Part shown: positions 29,411-38,961 of the stretch, one piece after another
Layout: each line of letters opens with the position of its first letter
Position numbering within the stretch: the stretch's first letter is position 1
NCBI RefSeq assembly: GCF_001406815.1
Contig: NZ_CVRR01000033.1
Coordinates: 173,026-237,025 of the forward strand
Direction: 5' to 3'
DNA from: Roseburia faecis
GTDB taxonomy: Bacteria; Bacillota; Clostridia; Lachnospirales; Lachnospiraceae
Length of the DNA: 64,000 nt
Notes under the pieces: generated by a model
What the model saw: the letters and a program-made list of their open reading frames with translations, nothing else
Database searches by the model: none
Told to the model about the DNA's origin: nothing
Translations under genes and position numbers: made by a program

Positions 29411-30649
29411 ATGGCAGACATAAAACCATTTGTATGTGTCAGACCGGCAGAAGATGTAGTATCTGCAGTGGCTGCATTACCATATGATGTATATAACAGA
29501 GAAGAAGCAAAAGAAGTTGTGGCAAAAAATCCAAAGTCATTTCTGGCAATTGACCGTGCGGAGACACAGTTTCCGGATGATGTCGATACCTATGATGACA
29601 GAGTATATGCCAAAGCGGCACAGATGTTAAAAGACTGGATCGCTGACGGCACATTTATCCGGGATAACAGAGAATGTTATTACATATATGAACTGACGAT
29701 GGATGGAAGAACACAGACCGGCATTGCAGCATGTGCATCCATTGATGATTATGCGAATCAGGTCATCAAAAAACATGAGAATACCCGTGCGGATAAGGAA
29801 CAGGATCGTATCTGTCACGTAGATACGTGCAGTGCACAGACCGGACCGATTTTTCTGGCATATCGTGCCAATGCCGTGATCAATGAGGTTGTGGCAAAGA
29901 CAAAGAAACAGGATGCCTTATATGATTTTGTTGCGGAAGATGGTATTCGCCACCGTGTTTTTGTAATATCCGATCCGGAAGATATCAAAACGATCCGGAA
30001 TGCATTTGCACAGATTGGGGAAATCTATATTGCAGACGGACATCACAGAGCTGCTTCTGCGGTAAAAGTCGGATTTAAGCGGAGAGAAGAACATCCGGGA
30101 TATACCGGAAAAGAAGAATTTAATTATTTCCTTTCCGTTTTATTCCCGGATGAGGAACTGATGATCATGGATTACAACCGTGTGGTACGGGATCTGGGCG
30201 GTATGACCGAAGAGGCATTTTTATCAAAAATGCAGGAACTCTTTGATGTGCAGAAAATCGAAAATGGAAACGATGTACGACCGGTGAAAAAGGGACAATT
30301 TTCCATGTTCCTTTCTGATAAATGGTATCGTTGTACCATGCGCCCGGAGTCGGTTCCGGAGGATCCGGTAGAAGGACTGGACGTATCGGTATTGCAGAAT
30401 GTACTTTTGGCACCGGTACTTGGAATCGGTGATCCAAAGACAGATAAAAGAATTGATTTTGTCGGCGGAATCCGTGGCATGAAAGAGTTAGAAAGAAGAT
30501 GCCATGAGGACTGTAAGGTTGCATTTGCCATGTATCCGACATCCATTCAGGAGTTATTTGCTGTGGCGGATGCGGGACGTCTCATGCCGCCGAAATCTAC
30601 CTGGTTTGAGCCGAAACTCCGCAGTGGATTATTCATACATGAGATTTAA
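29411..30649 (+). CDS. DUF1015 family protein
   Basis: 412-aa protein of the DUF1015 (SerC-associated) family. Typical segments are MADIKPFVCVRPAEDVV, AALPYDVYNREEA, RADKEQDRI and the conserved IADGHHRAASA. Function unknown; in clostridia it regularly follows serC-serA, so a link with serine metabolism is possible but unproven. I start at ATG 29411 because GGAGG lies at 29401-29405. Here it has its own promoter after the serA terminator. Confidence 0.9.
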   Translation: MADIKPFVCVRPAEDVVSAVAALPYDVYNREEAKEVVAKNPKSFLAIDRAETQFPDDVDTYDDRVYAKAAQMLKDWIADGTFIRDNRECYYIYELTMDGRTQTGIAACASIDDYANQVIKKHENTRADKEQDRICHVDTCSAQTGPIFLAYRANAVINEVVAKTKKQDALYDFVAEDGIRHRVFVISDPEDIKTIRNAFAQIGEIYIADGHHRAASAVKVGFKRREEHPGYTGKEEFNYFLSVLFPDEELMIMDYNRVVRDLGGMTEEAFLSKMQELFDVQKIENGNDVRPVKKGQFSMFLSDKWYRCTMRPESVPEDPVEGLDVSVLQNVLLAPVLGIGDPKTDKRIDFVGGIRGMKELERRCHEDCKVAFAMYPTSIQELFAVADAGRLMPPKSTWFEPKLRSGLFIHEI

Positions 30650-30684
30650 AGAATGGCATTATAGGACATAAATGGAGAAATACA

Positions 30685-31581
30685 TTGGGAATTTTAATAA
30701 CAGACCAACTGACACAGCTTAGCACCGAGAGTGAAGTGTTAAATGAAGTGGCGAAAAATCCGGGAATTATCCGGAAATATTTACAGGATCTGACACCATC
30801 TCTGCTGGGGTTTCTCGTTCAGCTGATGATTGCAGTGATTATTCTTCTGGTAGGCAGCCGGATGATCAAAATGCTGGTGAAAATGGTGCGCCGTTTCTTA
30901 GAGCGCGGAAAAGTAGAAGCCGGTGTGGTTTCCTTTCTGAGTTCTTTTGTGAAATATGCGCTCTATTTTGTGCTGGCAATGATTATTCTGGGGCAGTTTG
31001 GCGTGACGACAAGCTCTGTGATTGCCGTGCTGGGGTCCGCAGGACTTACCATGGGACTGGCACTGCAGGGAAGCCTTTCTAATTTTGCCGGTGGTGTTCT
31101 GATTTTGTTGCTGAAACCATTTGTGGTAGGCGATTATATATTGGATAATGCTTCATCGGAAGAAGGAACTGTAAAGGAGATTACCATTTTTTACACCAAG
31201 CTGCTTACCATTGATAACAAACTGATCCTGATTCCGAATGGAAGTCTGTCCAACAGCAGTATTACCAATTACAGCCATATGGATATGCGACGGATTGATC
31301 TGACCGTCGGGGTTGGCTATGAATCGGATTTGTCAAAGGTTAAAGCAGTGCTTGAGGGTGTGGTAAAGACAGAAACCGCAGTGATAAAGGATGAACCGGT
31401 CGATATTTTTGTATCGGATCTGGGGGATAGTGCCGTAGATATGGGCATTCGCGTATGGGTAAAAACAGAAGATTACTGGCCGGTGCGGTGGCGTTTGCTG
31501 GAACAGATGAAAAATGCACTGGATGAAAATGGAATTTCGATTCCATTCCCACAGATGGATGTATCGATTCGGAAAGAATAA
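30685..31581 (+). CDS. Small-conductance mechanosensitive channel (MscS family)
   Basis: 298-aa membrane protein that should open on membrane tension to release osmolytes. Three transmembrane helices are visible: LGFLVQLMIAVIILLVGSRM, FVKYALYFVLAMIILGQFG, and the pore helix SVIAVLGSAGLTMGLALQGS with the Gly/Ala packing pattern. The beta domain follows (FVVGDYILDNASSEEGTVKEI). The start is a TTG at 30685 preceded by GGAGA; no in-frame ATG is nearby. Confidence 0.93.
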   Translation: MGILITDQLTQLSTESEVLNEVAKNPGIIRKYLQDLTPSLLGFLVQLMIAVIILLVGSRMIKMLVKMVRRFLERGKVEAGVVSFLSSFVKYALYFVLAMIILGQFGVTTSSVIAVLGSAGLTMGLALQGSLSNFAGGVLILLLKPFVVGDYILDNASSEEGTVKEITIFYTKLLTIDNKLILIPNGSLSNSSITNYSHMDMRRIDLTVGVGYESDLSKVKAVLEGVVKTETAVIKDEPVDIFVSDLGDSAVDMGIRVWVKTEDYWPVRWRLLEQMKNALDENGISIPFPQMDVSIRKE

Positions 31582-31619
31582 AACTATTCCGTTGAAATAA
31601 AAATGGAAGGATGAGAAAT

Positions 31620-34547
31620 ATGGATAAATTGAAATTGTCAGCATATGAAATAATAGAAGTAAGAAAGATTGCGGATATTGAATCCATGGGATATATTCTG
31701 CGACATAAAAAAAGCGGAGCACGCGTGTGTGTCATTTCCAATGAAGATGACAATAAGGTGTTTTCGATCGGATTTCGGACACCCCCGGAAGATGAGACAG
31801 GAGTTCCGCATATTATCGAGCATACCACGCTTTGCGGATCGGATAAATTTCCGGTCAAAGACCCTTTTATTGAGCTTGCCAAAGGGTCACTCAATACGTT
31901 TTTGAATGCAATGACATATCCGGAAAAAACACTGTATCCGGTAGCAAGTTATAATGAGCGGGATTTTAAAAATCTGATGGAGGTATATCTGGATGCGGTA
32001 TTCCATCCAAATATTACAAAGTATAAAGAGATTTTTATGCAGGAAGGCTGGCACTATGAGCTGGAGTCAGAAGATGCACCGCTGACCATCAACGGCGTTG
32101 TATACAATGAAATGAAGGGGGCGTATTCCTCCCCGGATGAAGTGCTTGAGACGGCAATTATGGAAGCACTGTTTCCGGACAATACCTACAGCAAAAATTC
32201 CGGAGGAAACCCGGAAAAAATACCGGAACTGACGTATGAAAATTATCTTGCGTTTTATCACAAATATTATCACCCATGCAACTCCTATATTTATCTGTAC
32301 GGAGATATGGATATAGAAGAGCGGCTCACCTGGCTGGATGAGGAATATTTAAGCCATTATGATGCAAATGAAGTGGAAGTACATTCACAAATCCAGCTGC
32401 AAAAGCCATTTGACGCGGTAGTATCCGAGCGCAGAACGTATCCGATCACAGAAGATGAACCGGAGGAGAAGCACACGTATCTTTCTTACAATAAAGTGGT
32501 GGGAACCGTTCTTGACCGTGAATTGTATCAGGCATTTTCTGTACTGGATTATGTCCTTGTCAGTGCGCCGGGAGCACCGGTACGCCAGGCACTGATTGAT
32601 GCGGGAATCGGGGAAGATGTCTACGGATCTTTTGAGGATGGCATGCTTCAGCCGATGTTTTCCATTGTCGCTAAGAATGCCGATGAGTCTGATCAGACCC
32701 GTTTTGTGCAGATTATCGAGGAAACCTTACAGAAGCTGGTAAAGGAAGGTCTGAATCAGGATTCCCTTCTTGCGGGAATTAACAGTGCGGAATTCCGGTT
32801 CCGGGAAGCAGATTACGGACAGTTTCCGAAGGGACTTTTGTATGGACTGCAGTGTATGGAAAGCTGGCTGTTTGATGATACCAAGCCGTTTATTCATCTG
32901 GAATGTCTGGATACGTTACAGTTTTTACGCGAGCAGATCAAAACCGGATATTTTGAAGATCTGATTCAGAAGTATCTGCTGGACAACGCGCACGGTGCTG
33001 TGGTTGTGGTTGCGCCGGAGAAGGGACTTAACCGTGCCAAAGAACAGGCACTGGCAGAAAAACTTGCAGCATACAAGGCCGGATTGAGTGACGAAGAGGT
33101 GCAGGCGCTGATTGCCCAGACCAGACATCTGCGGGAATATCAGGAAGAACCGTCAAAGGAAGAAGATCTGTTGAAAATTCCGATGCTTGGCAGAGAGGAT
33201 ATGAAAAAAGAAGCCATGCCGTTTTCCAATAAGGAGGAGAACATGGGAGAAATTCCGGTTGTCCGGCATGAGGCACCGGCAAATGGCATCGATTATATTA
33301 CTCTGATGTTTGAGTGTAATGACATTGCAGAGGAGGAGGTTCCGTACCTTGGACTTCTGCGCGCGGTACTCGGATATGTCAATACCAGATCCTACAGTTA
33401 TGCCGATCTTGCAAATGCCATCAATATTTATACCGGCGGAATTACCAGTGGGGTCAGCATGTATCCGGATCTGAAAAATCACGATGCGATGGCAGTTAAA
33501 TTTGAGATCCGTATGAAAGTGCTTGAGAGCAATCTGGAGCATGCCATGAAACTGGCAGAGGAAATCTTAAACAGTTCGGATCTGCACGATACCAAACGAC
33601 TGGCTGAACTGATTGCACAGGTGAAATCCAGACTGCAGGTGAACTTAAGCAGCAGCGGGCACACGGTAGCTGCAATGCGTGCACTTTCTTACGAATCTGT
33701 TTATGCATTTTATAATGATGCGACAATTGGTATTGCATACAATCAGATGATTCGCAGACTGGATGAACAGATGAAAGAGAATCCGCAGGCGGTAGCCGAA
33801 AAACTGCAGCAGCTGATAGAAAAAGTATTTGTCAGAAAGAGAATGCTCGTCAGCTTTACCGGAGAAGAAGTCTCTTATGAAAAAGCTTCCCCGATCATGC
33901 ACAAGTATCTGGAGAAACTTCCGGAAGGAACACCGGCGCAGGCTGCAATCCATCCGGTGCTTTCTAAGAAAAATGAGGGATTTACGGACGCCTCCCAGAT
34001 CCAGTATGTGGCAAGATCCGGTAACTTTATCAGCCATGGATACGCATATCACGGAACCTTAAAGATTTTAAAAATGATTTTAAGCTATGAATATCTGTGG
34101 ATGAATATCCGCGTAAAGGGCGGTGCATATGGATGTATGAGTTCTTTCCTTAGAACCGGAGACAGTTATTTTGTATCTTACCGGGACCCGAATCTGGCAA
34201 AGACCAATGCCGTCTATGAGAAAATTCCGGAATATGTAGCATCCTTTGATCCGGATGAGCGTGATATGACAAAATATATCATTGGCACGTTTGGAGCTTT
34301 AGATACACCGTTAAACCCGGAAGCAAAGGGAAGCCGTTCGATGGCTGCTTATCTGGAACATCTGACCTATGAGGAAATCCAGAAAGAGCGTGACGAGATA
34401 CTGACAGCGACACCGGCAGATATCCGCAGTCTTTCGGATCTGATCGCCTCGATCCTTTCCGATCAGTGTCTGTGTGTAGTGGGAAATGAGCATGCAATCC
34501 GTGAAGAAAGCGGTATGTTTACCTCAATTCAGGGACTGTGCGAATAG
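31620..34547 (+). CDS. M16C family zinc metallopeptidase (PreP/Cym1-like)
   Basis: 975-aa peptidase made of four M16 repeats folded as two halves, which degrades unstructured peptides in a closed chamber. The inverted zinc motif HxxEH is at residues 64-68 (GVPHIIEHTTLCGS), with the distal glutamate region near VYNEMKGAYSSPDE. The substrate-positioning Arg/Tyr region of the second half is near VKGGAYGCMSSFLRTG. There is no signal peptide, so it is cytoplasmic. ATG 31620 fits the SD (GGAAGG) better than the upstream in-frame ATG at 31611. Confidence 0.94.
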   Translation: MDKLKLSAYEIIEVRKIADIESMGYILRHKKSGARVCVISNEDDNKVFSIGFRTPPEDETGVPHIIEHTTLCGSDKFPVKDPFIELAKGSLNTFLNAMTYPEKTLYPVASYNERDFKNLMEVYLDAVFHPNITKYKEIFMQEGWHYELESEDAPLTINGVVYNEMKGAYSSPDEVLETAIMEALFPDNTYSKNSGGNPEKIPELTYENYLAFYHKYYHPCNSYIYLYGDMDIEERLTWLDEEYLSHYDANEVEVHSQIQLQKPFDAVVSERRTYPITEDEPEEKHTYLSYNKVVGTVLDRELYQAFSVLDYVLVSAPGAPVRQALIDAGIGEDVYGSFEDGMLQPMFSIVAKNADESDQTRFVQIIEETLQKLVKEGLNQDSLLAGINSAEFRFREADYGQFPKGLLYGLQCMESWLFDDTKPFIHLECLDTLQFLREQIKTGYFEDLIQKYLLDNAHGAVVVVAPEKGLNRAKEQALAEKLAAYKAGLSDEEVQALIAQTRHLREYQEEPSKEEDLLKIPMLGREDMKKEAMPFSNKEENMGEIPVVRHEAPANGIDYITLMFECNDIAEEEVPYLGLLRAVLGYVNTRSYSYADLANAINIYTGGITSGVSMYPDLKNHDAMAVKFEIRMKVLESNLEHAMKLAEEILNSSDLHDTKRLAELIAQVKSRLQVNLSSSGHTVAAMRALSYESVYAFYNDATIGIAYNQMIRRLDEQMKENPQAVAEKLQQLIEKVFVRKRMLVSFTGEEVSYEKASPIMHKYLEKLPEGTPAQAAIHPVLSKKNEGFTDASQIQYVARSGNFISHGYAYHGTLKILKMILSYEYLWMNIRVKGGAYGCMSSFLRTGDSYFVSYRDPNLAKTNAVYEKIPEYVASFDPDERDMTKYIIGTFGALDTPLNPEAKGSRSMAAYLEHLTYEEIQKERDEILTATPADIRSLSDLIASILSDQCLCVVGNEHAIREESGMFTSIQGLCE

Positions 34548-34566
34548 CACGATAAAGGAGATACAA

Positions 34567-35475
34567 ATGACAGCAGCAAATTTTAAGTCAGGGTTTGTTA
34601 CAATTATCGGCAGACCAAATGTAGGAAAATCAACGTTGATGAACCGTCTGATCGGACAGAAGATTGCAATCACATCCAATAAGCCGCAGACAACCAGAAA
34701 CCGGATCCAGACCGTGTATACGGATATGGAGCGTGGACAGATCGTTTTTCTTGACACGCCGGGAATTCACAAAGCAAAAAATAAGCTTGGTGAATATATG
34801 GTAAATGTTGCAGAAAAGACACTGAACGAGGTGGATGTCGTATTGTGGCTGGTGGAGCCGAGTAATTTTATCGGTGCGGGGGAACAGCACATTGTAGAAC
34901 AGCTGAAAAAAGTTCAGACGCCTGTGATTCTTGTGATCAATAAAGTTGATACCGTGGAAAAAGATAAGGTGCTGGAGTTTATCGATACCTACCGCAAGAT
35001 TTATGATTTCGCGGAGATTATTCCGACTTCCGCCCTTCGCGGACAGAATGTGGATGACGTGATTGATTCTATTTTTAAGTATCTTCCGTATGGTCCGCAG
35101 TTTTATGACGAGGATACGATTACCGATCAGCCGGAGCGTGCGATCTGTGCGGAGATCATAAGAGAAAAAGCACTTCATGCGTTAAGCGATGAAGTACCGC
35201 ATGGAATTGCCGTTGCCATCGACCAGATGAAACCGCGCAAAGGCGGAAAGATGTATGATATCGACGCAACGATTGTGTGTGAACGGGATTCCCACAAGGG
35301 AATTATTATCGGAAAGCAGGGGTCGATGCTTAAAAAGATCGGAACCAATGCGCGTTACGAGATGGAAAAAATGCTGGATGCCAAAGTGAATTTAAAACTT
35401 TGGGTGAAGGTGAAGAAAGACTGGAGAGACAGTGATTTTCTGATTAAAAATTTCGGGTATCGGGAGGAAGAATAA
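34567..35475 (+). CDS. era: GTPase Era
   Basis: Essential GTPase for 16S rRNA maturation and 30S assembly; 302 aa. The P-loop is at residues 15-22 (GRPNVGKS); switch I is NKPQTTRNRIQTVYT, with G3 DTPGIH and G4 NKVD. The C-terminal KH domain carries the binding loop SHKGIIIGKQGSMLKKIGT. I start at ATG 34567 with AAGGAG 6 bp upstream. It is followed by a YqzL-like ORF and recO, the standard Firmicute order. Confidence 0.97.
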   Translation: MTAANFKSGFVTIIGRPNVGKSTLMNRLIGQKIAITSNKPQTTRNRIQTVYTDMERGQIVFLDTPGIHKAKNKLGEYMVNVAEKTLNEVDVVLWLVEPSNFIGAGEQHIVEQLKKVQTPVILVINKVDTVEKDKVLEFIDTYRKIYDFAEIIPTSALRGQNVDDVIDSIFKYLPYGPQFYDEDTITDQPERAICAEIIREKALHALSDEVPHGIAVAIDQMKPRKGGKMYDIDATIVCERDSHKGIIIGKQGSMLKKIGTNARYEMEKMLDAKVNLKLWVKVKKDWRDSDFLIKNFGYREEE

Positions 35476-35562
35476 AAGATAAAGATCAGATGATGGGTTT
35501 CCAATATTTTTCGGGAATAGAATTACCGCCATTGCAGACGATAGTAATGGAGGTAAGGTGCA

Positions 35563-35742
35563 ATGGAGAAAACCTGGGAAACATTCTGGACAACAGGAAA
35601 AGTTACCGATTATCTGACTTATCGGAATGAAGTGACGGATGCTGCAGGAAGTGGCGGAGGTCACGGACAGAAGGAACAGCAGAAGTATGAGTCAGTCTGT
35701 GATAGTGATGGGCATGGTTTTAACAGCCATGCCTGTCAATGA
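35563..35742 (+). CDS. YqzL-like small ORF overlapping recO
   Basis: A 59-codon frame starting MEKTWETFWTTGKVTDYLTY with a strong SD (GGAGG at 35549-35553, 9 bp spacing). B. subtilis YqzL is a ~47-aa protein between era and recO with a similar 'W..F..TG..D.YL' start, so position and the first 25 residues support homology. The C-terminal part (GSGGGHGQKEQQKYESVCD...) is low-complexity and runs 56 bp into recO in another frame. Function unknown; it could set recO translation by coupling. Confidence 0.65.
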   Translation: MEKTWETFWTTGKVTDYLTYRNEVTDAAGSGGGHGQKEQQKYESVCDSDGHGFNSHACQ

Positions 35743-36418
35743 TTATGACAAAAGAATAACAATTCTAACAAAGGAAAGGGGAAAAATCACAGCGTTTGCC
35801 AGAGGTGCCAGACGACCGTCGAGCCAGCTGCTGGCAGCGACGAATCCCTTTGCCTTTGGCGAATTCGAAGTGTTTGAGGGAAGAAATTCCTATAATGTTA
35901 CCAAAGCAAATATTCAGAATTATTTTCGCGAACTGGTTTTGGATCTGGATGCTGCATCGCTTGCGTTCTACTTTGCAGAATTCGCGGAATATTATTGTCA
36001 GGAAAATAACGATGAGCGGGAAATGTTAAAGCTTTTGTACCAGTCGTTTCGTGCACTGGAAAACAGCAGGTATTCCAAAGAACTTGTGCGTGCAGTGTTT
36101 GAACTAAAAGCCATAACCATCAATGGAGAAGGACCGCAGGTGTTTGCCTGTATGCATTGTCATGCGAAAGAAGACCTGTGTTTCTTTTCGGTGAAAAGGG
36201 GAGGCATCTTCTGCAGAACCTGTGCGAAGGAAGTACAGGGCATGTATATTTCCGATTCCACGCGATATACGATGCAGTATATCATATCCACACCTGTCGC
36301 CAGATTATACTCGTTTACCGTTTCAGAGGAAGTACTAAGGGAACTGAAGATGATTATGAAAGAATATATGGCGTATTATGTGCATCATGACTTTAAGTCC
36401 CTTTCGATTTTCGGTTGA
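35687..36418 (+). CDS. recO: DNA repair protein RecO
   Basis: 243-aa recombination mediator that helps load RecA on SSB-coated DNA with RecR. The N-terminal OB fold starts SQSVIVMGMVLTAMPVNDYD and contains RITILTKERGKITAFARGAR. The C-terminal zinc site has CMHCHAKEDLCF and GGIFCRTC. The start at ATG 35687 is preceded by AAGGA; the frame opens earlier without support. It follows era and the YqzL-like ORF. Confidence 0.94.
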   Translation: MSQSVIVMGMVLTAMPVNDYDKRITILTKERGKITAFARGARRPSSQLLAATNPFAFGEFEVFEGRNSYNVTKANIQNYFRELVLDLDAASLAFYFAEFAEYYCQENNDEREMLKLLYQSFRALENSRYSKELVRAVFELKAITINGEGPQVFACMHCHAKEDLCFFSVKRGGIFCRTCAKEVQGMYISDSTRYTMQYIISTPVARLYSFTVSEEVLRELKMIMKEYMAYYVHHDFKSLSIFG

Positions 36419-36443
36419 AATGGGAATATGAAAAGTGTATAAT
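36415..36443 (+). promoter_or_regulatory. Promoter of the lipoprotein-glyQS region
   Basis: TTGAAA (36415-36420, overlapping the recO stop), 17-bp spacer, TATAAT (36438-36443), 36 bp before the lipoprotein ATG. Confidence 0.8.
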
Positions 36444-36479
36444 ATCATGGATTGTGAATAGAGGAGGATTTGTGAAATC

Positions 36480-37271
36480 ATGAAGAAATTCGGTCAGATC
36501 GTGCTGGTATTTCTGCTTAGCGTAGGAATGTTTACCGGTTGCGGCACTTCTTACAAAGCGGATGAAAGCACAGTTTTTGTACTGAAAGATGGAAAAATCG
36601 TGTCTACCGATGTGGAAAATTTTGACGAAAAGACATATGATAAAGACGGATTGAAAGAATATGTCAAAAATGAAATAGATACCTATAATGAGAAAAACGG
36701 AAAGGGAAGCGTTTCGCTGAAAAAACTCGACACAGGAGAAAAAAAGGCAACGCTTACCATTGCGTACCGTACAGCCGAAGATTATCAGAAATTTAATGAT
36801 ATGGAACTGTATACGGGAAGTGTTGCAGAAGCACTGGCCGCAGGGTATTCTTTTGACGGATCGTTTGCATCCGTAAAAAACGGAAAGATCAAAGCGTGTG
36901 AGAGCAGCGCATTTCTGGATGACTCCAGCTGCAAAGTGGTTGTAATCCGTGGAAATACAAATGTAAAAGTAAAAGGAACCATCTGTTATGTATCCACGAC
37001 AAATACCAGTTATGTGGATGCACAGACCATTGCGATCAAAGAAGGAACGTCCCTTCTTGCAGCGGAAAAAACAACAGAGGGAACGGAAAGTGCCACAGAG
37101 GCAGCAGGCACACAGATTGAGGAAACGACAGGAGCGGTATCCGATGACGATCTGATCGATGTTACGGAGCAGGAATCCGAAGTGAAGTTTCAGTTTGACG
37201 AGGAAGATACCAGTACCGATGATGCCACAGGCGAATTCAGTCAGGTATATACCTATATAATTTATAAGTAA
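36480..37271 (+). CDS. Lipoprotein of unknown function
   Basis: 263-aa exported lipoprotein. The N-terminus [21 protein letters not shown] is a type II signal peptide with lipobox FTGC (acyl-Cys at residue 21). The mature part is mixed alpha/beta with no family I recognise. From about residue 195 it becomes an acidic, Thr/Glu-rich tail ([20 protein letters not shown]...), ending in [11 protein letters not shown]. It would sit on the outer face of the membrane. SD GAGGAGG is strong. Confidence 0.85.
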   Translation: MKKFGQIVLVFLLSVGMFTGCGTSYKADESTVFVLKDGKIVSTDVENFDEKTYDKDGLKEYVKNEIDTYNEKNGKGSVSLKKLDTGEKKATLTIAYRTAEDYQKFNDMELYTGSVAEALAAGYSFDGSFASVKNGKIKACESSAFLDDSSCKVVVIRGNTNVKVKGTICYVSTTNTSYVDAQTIAIKEGTSLLAAEKTTEGTESATEAAGTQIEETTGAVSDDDLIDVTEQESEVKFQFDEEDTSTDDATGEFSQVYTYIIYK

Positions 37272-37276
37272 CTCAG

Positions 37277-37297
37277 ATCCGGCCTTTGGGCGGATCA
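37277..37297 (+). other. Hairpin between lipoprotein gene and glyQS
   Basis: GATCCGGCC and GGGCGGATC form a stem with one internal mismatch around TTT. No T-run follows, so a processing or attenuating structure is more likely than a full terminator. Confidence 0.45.
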
Positions 37298-37329
37298 GAA
37301 AATACATAATAGAATGTGAGGATTACATA

Positions 37330-38727
37330 ATGGAAAAGACGATGGACAAAATTGTGCAGGTAGCAAAAGCAAGAGGTTTTGTATATCCGGGATCTGAAAT
37401 CTACGGAGGTCTTGCAAATACATGGGATTACGGAAATCTTGGTGTAGAACTGAAAAACAATGTGAAGCGTGCATGGTGGAAGAAGTTTATACAGGAAAAC
37501 CCATACAATGTTGGTGTGGACTGCGCCATCCTGATGAACCCACAGACCTGGGTTGCTTCCGGACATCTGGGAGGTTTTTCTGATCCGCTGATGGATTGTA
37601 AAGAATGTCATGAGCGTTTCCGTGCAGATAAGCTGATCGAAGATTTTGCACAGGAGAATAACATCGAGTTGGACGGATCCGTAGATGGATGGTCCAATGA
37701 GAAAATGGTAGATTTTATCGAAAGTCATAACATTCCATGTCCTTCCTGCGGTAAGCATAATTTTACAGACATCCGTCAGTTTAATCTGATGTTTAAGACA
37801 TTCCAGGGAGTTACGGAAGATGCAAAAAATACCGTATATCTTCGTCCGGAAACCGCACAGGGTATTTTCGTTAACTTCAAAAATGTGCAGAGAACTTCCC
37901 GTAAGAAAATTCCGTTTGGAATCGGACAGATTGGTAAGTCTTTCCGTAATGAGATTACACCGGGTAACTTCACATTCCGTACGAGAGAGTTTGAGCAGAT
38001 GGAGCTGGAATTTTTCTGTGAGCCGGGTACCGATTTAGAGTGGTTCCAGTACTGGAGAGCGTTCTGCCGTGACTGGCTGTTATCTCTGGGAATCAAGGAA
38101 GATGAGATGCGTCTGCGTGATCATTCTGCCGAGGAACTGTGTTTCTATTCTAAGGGAACGACAGATATTGAATTCTTATTCCCGTTTGGATGGGGGGAAC
38201 TCTGGGGGATTGCCGACCGTACCGATTACGATCTGACACAGCATCAGAATGTGTCCGGTCAGGATATGACGTATTTTGATGATACGAAGGGGGAGAAGTA
38301 TATTCCTTACGTTATTGAGCCATCACTTGGTGCTGATCGTGTGGTTCTGGCATTTTTATGTGCCGCATACGATGAGGAAAATATCGGAACAGAGGAAAAG
38401 CCGGACGTAAGAACCGTTTTCCATTTCCATCCGGCACTTGCTCCGGTTAAGATCGGTGTGCTTCCGTTATCCAAGAAGTTAAATGAGGGTGCGGAAAAAG
38501 TATATGCCCGGCTGGCAAAGAAATACAATTGTGAGTTTGACGACAGAGGAACGATCGGAAAGCGTTACCGCCGTCAGGATGAGATCGGTACACCGTTCTG
38601 TGTTACCTATGATTTTGATTCCGAAGAGGATGGAGCCGTTACCGTACGTGACCGTGACACCATGCAGCAGGAAAGAATTAAAATCGATGAGCTGGATGCT
38701 TATTTTGAGAAAAAATTTGAATTTTAA
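37330..38727 (+). CDS. glyQS: Glycyl-tRNA synthetase, single-chain (alpha2 type)
   Basis: Class II aminoacyl-tRNA synthetase, 465 aa, homodimeric type rather than the separate GlyQ/GlyS form. Motif 2 is [20 protein letters not shown], preceded by [13 protein letters not shown]. Motif 3 is [16 protein letters not shown]. The anticodon-binding domain is C-terminal ([18 protein letters not shown]). A zinc-like Cys set is present at C94/C97 ([10 protein letters not shown]) with CPSCGKH downstream. Confidence 0.97.
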   Translation: MEKTMDKIVQVAKARGFVYPGSEIYGGLANTWDYGNLGVELKNNVKRAWWKKFIQENPYNVGVDCAILMNPQTWVASGHLGGFSDPLMDCKECHERFRADKLIEDFAQENNIELDGSVDGWSNEKMVDFIESHNIPCPSCGKHNFTDIRQFNLMFKTFQGVTEDAKNTVYLRPETAQGIFVNFKNVQRTSRKKIPFGIGQIGKSFRNEITPGNFTFRTREFEQMELEFFCEPGTDLEWFQYWRAFCRDWLLSLGIKEDEMRLRDHSAEELCFYSKGTTDIEFLFPFGWGELWGIADRTDYDLTQHQNVSGQDMTYFDDTKGEKYIPYVIEPSLGADRVVLAFLCAAYDEENIGTEEKPDVRTVFHFHPALAPVKIGVLPLSKKLNEGAEKVYARLAKKYNCEFDDRGTIGKRYRRQDEIGTPFCVTYDFDSEEDGAVTVRDRDTMQQERIKIDELDAYFEKKFEF

Positions 38728-38821
38728 TATCGCGTAAATAAAAGTCTGCCCTGTGGATTACAAAACGGATGGTTTGCGTCTGGCTCTGTGATTCATGGGG
38801 CATAACTATGGTAAAAAATGC

Positions 38822-38849
38822 TTGCGAAATGCGAATTCTGTGTTACAAT
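38822..38849 (+). promoter_or_regulatory. Candidate ppdK promoter
   Basis: TTGCGA (38822-38827), 16-bp spacer, TACAAT (38844-38849). This would give a 5' leader of about 105 bases. Confidence 0.55.
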
Positions 38850-38863
38850 AAGTATAGCATAGT

Positions 38864-38922
38864 CGTGAAGTCTGTGTTCACGGCTCAGCTTTATGAAAAA
38901 CGGATCATGTTATTCGTTTTTC
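38864..38922 (+). other. Two hairpins in the ppdK leader
   Basis: CGTGAA/TTCACG (38864-38869 with 38877-38882), then GAAAAACG/CGTTTTTC (38895-38902 with 38915-38922), both between the promoter and the ppdK SD (AGGAGGA). They could stabilise the mRNA 5' end or regulate; no known riboswitch is recognised. Confidence 0.5.
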
Positions 38923-38961
38923 GAATTTATACAATAAACAAATATTAGGAGGAATTGTCAA

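Noticed and set aside
38728..38820. Terminator directly after glyQS
   Set aside because: Only a short TGCCC/GGGCA pairing with a long loop and no T-run was found; not enough to call.
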